This document shows positions 5,294 through 7,563 of a stretch of DNA of 7,563 bases, piece after piece. The stretch spans positions 1-7,563 of the forward strand of contig DAIAZB010000501.1 in the NCBI GenBank assembly GCA_027443745.1. Direction: 5' to 3'. Made by a program: the position numbers and the translations under genes. This DNA is from Thiomonas sp. (lineage in GTDB: Bacteria > Pseudomonadota > Gammaproteobacteria > Burkholderiales > Burkholderiaceae). Position 1 is the stretch's first letter. Each line of letters opens with the position of its first letter. The notes under the pieces are model-generated. The model did not search any database, was not told the origin of the DNA, and saw only the letters and a program-made list of their open reading frames with translations.

Positions 5294-6794
5294 AGCACGT
5301 TCCACCCCACTGTTGTGGAAACAGCTCCTGCAACGCTCGGCGCAGGAAAATCTGAGCCTGCAAGGGCGGATCAGAGAAATGCTGGTGTCGGCGATCCTCG
5401 ATGGTCGGATAGCGCCCGGTGCGCCGCTTCCTTCCGGCCGCGAAATGGCGAATCAACTCAGCGTGGCACGTAACACGGTGGTTCTGGCCTACAGACAACT
5501 GAGCGACGAGGGTTTCCTCCTGTCGCGCCAGCGCAGCGGGCATTTCGTCAACCCGGGATTCGTTGTCGGACAGCATGCGGCGCCCAAGCAGGGCGTCAGT
5601 GGGTACAACGGGGGGCTGGCATCAACGAACTGGCACACCAGGCTTCGCCTGCGCCCCACTGCGCAGCGCAGTATCCACAAACCGGCCGATTGGCAGAAAT
5701 TCCCATACCCCTTTCTTTACGGGCAGTTCGATGCCTCGCTGTTCCCAACCACCAACTGGCGCGAATGCTGTCTGAAGGCGCTGTCAGTACTCGACATCCG
5801 TGACTGGGCCCCGGATCACATCAGTCGTGACGACGATTCGCTGGTGCAGCAGATACGCTCTCGCGTCCTGCCGCGTCGTGGGGTGTGGGCGGCGGCGGAC
5901 GAGATCATGGTCACCGTCGGCGCGCAGCATGCAATGTATCTAGTCGCTGACCTGCTGATTGGCGAGGACTCGCGGGTGGCTCTGGAAGATCCCGGCTATC
6001 CCGATGCGCGAAACATTTTCGCTAGACGCACCCCCCATCTGCTGCCGATCGCGGTCGATCATCACGGGCTCCCCATCGACAGTCGGCTCGACCACGTCGA
6101 CTACCTGTACGTCACGCCGAGCCACCAGTGCCCGACCGGAGTGACAATGCCACTGGAGAGTCGCCTCGAACTGTTACGACGGGCTGACGAGCGCGATTTC
6201 ATCATCATTGAGGACGACTTTGAGAGCGAGAACCGTTTTGGCGGTGACCCGATACCGGCGCTGAAGAGCCTGGACCACAACAACCGTGTGATCTACATCG
6301 GCAGCCTCTCCAAGAGCTGGGCACCGGGGTTGCGACTGGGCTATATCGTCGCCCCGGAGGAACTGATCGCCGAATTTCGCGCCCTGCGTCGCCTCATGCT
6401 GCGCCACCCTTCGGCATTCATCCAGCGCGCCTTCGCACTATTTCTATCGCTGGGCCATCACGACTCGCAGTTACGGCGCGTCGCGCTGGCGCACAGCGAG
6501 CGCTGTCGCGCCATGCTCGACGCACTAGCCCAGCACGCGCCGCAATGCGAGGTCACTTCAATCATCGGGGGAGGCTCGTGCTGGGTACGGCTTCCTGAAG
6601 GCCTGTGCACCAGTACGTTGCAGCTGCAGGCTGCCGCCCGGGGCGTCCTGCTCGAGCCTGGGGACGTATTCTTTTTCTCGACCCCCGCGCCTGGCTCGTT
6701 CCTACGCCTGGGCTTCCAATCGATTCCCGAGAAGGCGATTGGGCCTGGCATTGCCATCCTCGGCCAAGTAATCCGCTCGCTGCAAGGCAACTGA
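5289..6794 (+). CDS. MocR-type regulator (GntR wHTH fused to class I aminotransferase domain), TauR-like
   Basis: Transcription factor of 501 residues, typical MocR size. A GntR-type winged helix occupies about residues 22-88 (LPSGREMANQLSVARNTV, 47-64). A linker and an aminotransferase fold I domain to the C-terminus follow. The pyridoxal phosphate pocket looks intact: LEDPGYPD (232-239), TPSHQCPTG (276-284), IIEDDFESE (306-314) and SLSKSWAPGLRLGY (339-352), where Lys342 should bind the cofactor. Such proteins usually sense an amine or amino compound through PLP; TauR, the taurine activator, is a member. It follows the dehydrogenase by 37 bp on the same strand, has a poor ribosome site, and may depend on coupled translation through the inverted repeat here. 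The TauR assignment is contextual; PdxR, GabR and other MocR roles cannot be excluded. Confidence 0.9.
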   Translation: MPARSTPLLWKQLLQRSAQENLSLQGRIREMLVSAILDGRIAPGAPLPSGREMANQLSVARNTVVLAYRQLSDEGFLLSRQRSGHFVNPGFVVGQHAAPKQGVSGYNGGLASTNWHTRLRLRPTAQRSIHKPADWQKFPYPFLYGQFDASLFPTTNWRECCLKALSVLDIRDWAPDHISRDDDSLVQQIRSRVLPRRGVWAAADEIMVTVGAQHAMYLVADLLIGEDSRVALEDPGYPDARNIFARRTPHLLPIAVDHHGLPIDSRLDHVDYLYVTPSHQCPTGVTMPLESRLELLRRADERDFIIIEDDFESENRFGGDPIPALKSLDHNNRVIYIGSLSKSWAPGLRLGYIVAPEELIAEFRALRRLMLRHPSAFIQRAFALFLSLGHHDSQLRRVALAHSERCRAMLDALAQHAPQCEVTSIIGGGSCWVRLPEGLCTSTLQLQAAARGVLLEPGDVFFFSTPAPGSFLRLGFQSIPEKAIGPGIAILGQVIRSLQGN

Positions 6795-6841
6795 CCTTAA
6801 CTGGCCCCGCTCGCCTCTACAGGCCAATGCTGCAGCCGCAT

Positions 6842-7563
6842 TCAGTGTGCCAGAATAGACATCGCGCGTTTTTTCAGATCCAGGAAATGCGGGTCGAAGG
6901 CGATCTCGGCCAAACGGGGACGCTCCAGTTCGATGGGTATGTCCAGCGCGACCCGGCCTGGTCTGGCCGTCAGCACGATCAGTCTGGTGCCAAGAAAAAT
7001 TGCTTCGTCAATGTCGTGCGTAATGAATACGATGGTGCAATGCAACTGATCCCACAGCGTAACCAAAAAAGACTGCATCGACGCACGTGTCTGGGCATCA
7101 AGTGCGCCGAACGGCTCGTCCATCAGCAACACCTTCGGCTTCATCACCAGTGCGCGAGCAATCGCGACCCGCTGCTGCATGCCCCCCGATAGCTCGTAAG
7201 GCTTGTGGGACGCGAAGCCCTCGAGTCCGATGATGCGCAGGATGTCCGATGAAGCCTTACGGCGCTCCTTCTTGGATACCCCGTGCAGCGATAAGCCGAA
7301 CTCGATGTTGTCTTCCACGCTAAGCCATGGGAACAGGCCGGCCTGCTGAAATACGACCACACGGTCCGCGCCAGGCTGATCCTTTTGCTCGCCGTCGACG
7401 TAAATCGCTCCCTTCGTCGGTATTGCCAACCCAGCCAGCAGGTGTAGGAGTGTCGTCTTGCCACAACCCGACGATCCCAACACCGTGATGAATTCGCCGC
7501 TCTCGAATTGCAGGTTGATGTTTTCGAGTGCGGTTGCGCCGCCGAAGGTTTTATAGAGAGAAT
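6842..7563 (-). CDS. ABC importer ATPase, TauB/SsuB (sulfonate/nitrate) type, N-terminus outside window
   Basis: Cytosolic ATPase subunit that powers uptake of a small solute with a membrane permease and a periplasmic binding protein, both absent here. The frame is open through the right edge: 239 residues are present and only about the first ten appear missing. A GTG at 7483 inside the Walker A region is not the real start. Motifs: GSSGCGKTT (Walker A), VVVFQQAGLFPWLSVEDN (Q-loop region typical of TauB/SsuB), LSGGMQQR (signature), VLLMDEPFGALDA (Walker B and D-loop) and FITHDIDEA (switch His). PGADRVVVFQ resembles E. coli TauB. It converges on the MocR gene with 47 bp between the stops. Taurine or another alkanesulfonate is a likely substrate, but nitrate, cyanate, thiamin-precursor and riboflavin importers share this ATPase type. 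Confidence 0.93.
   Translation of the reverse strand, partial: SLYKTFGGATALENINLQFESGEFITVLGSSGCGKTTLLHLLAGLAIPTKGAIYVDGEQKDQPGADRVVVFQQAGLFPWLSVEDNIEFGLSLHGVSKKERRKASSDILRIIGLEGFASHKPYELSGGMQQRVAIARALVMKPKVLLMDEPFGALDAQTRASMQSFLVTLWDQLHCTIVFITHDIDEAIFLGTRLIVLTARPGRVALDIPIELERPRLAEIAFDPHFLDLKKRAMSILAH

Noticed and set aside
6795..6841. Possible terminator between the converging MocR and ABC genes
   Set aside because: Only a 5-bp TGGCC/GGCCA pairing with a 15-base loop is present and no T-run on either strand, so a Rho-independent terminator is not supported.
7144..7464. A minus-strand 106-codon frame inside the ABC ATPase region
   Set aside because: It is in a different frame from the ATPase, whose Walker A, signature, Walker B and His switch are continuous. 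It is a shadow frame.

Overview
The window is GC-rich, densely coded bacterial chromosome. The gene set and style fit a proteobacterium, most likely a Burkholderiales-type betaproteobacterium, but this is an inference from gene content because no marker gene is present. It holds six protein genes, two of them cut by the window edges. I see no RNA gene, IS element or CRISPR array.

Layout: (1) On the minus strand at the left edge is the N-terminal half of a major facilitator superfamily (MFS) transporter. It is preceded, in its own direction, by an AMP-forming acyl-CoA ligase. (2) Bases 2445-2950 are a non-coding divergent control region. It contains a near-consensus sigma70 promoter facing the ligase and several dyads, including a perfect 20-bp palindrome in front of the IclR gene. 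(3) On the plus strand are an IclR-family regulator, a CoA-acylating aldehyde dehydrogenase and a MocR-type regulator (GntR-like DNA-binding domain fused to an aminotransferase fold), with gaps of 48 and 37 bp. (4) Converging from the right edge is the ATPase of a TauB/SsuB-type ABC importer.

Best functional reading: carboxylate uptake (MFS), activation to an acyl-CoA (ligase), then reduction to an aldehyde (acylating dehydrogenase), under an IclR regulator. This set of functions matches the sauRSTU sulfoacetate pathway known from Cupriavidus necator: sulfoacetate to sulfoacetyl-CoA to sulfoacetaldehyde. Here it would be split into two divergent units. The MocR regulator (the family of the taurine regulator TauR) and the TauB/SsuB-like ATPase are independent hints of organosulfonate metabolism. 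The substrate is not proven by sequence alone, and the usual next enzyme, Xsc, is not in the window.

The most notable non-coding signals are the 20-bp palindrome, a pair of arms bracketing the ligase promoter, and a 10-bp inverted repeat. That repeat joins the end of the dehydrogenase gene to the MocR start codon and could couple their translation.
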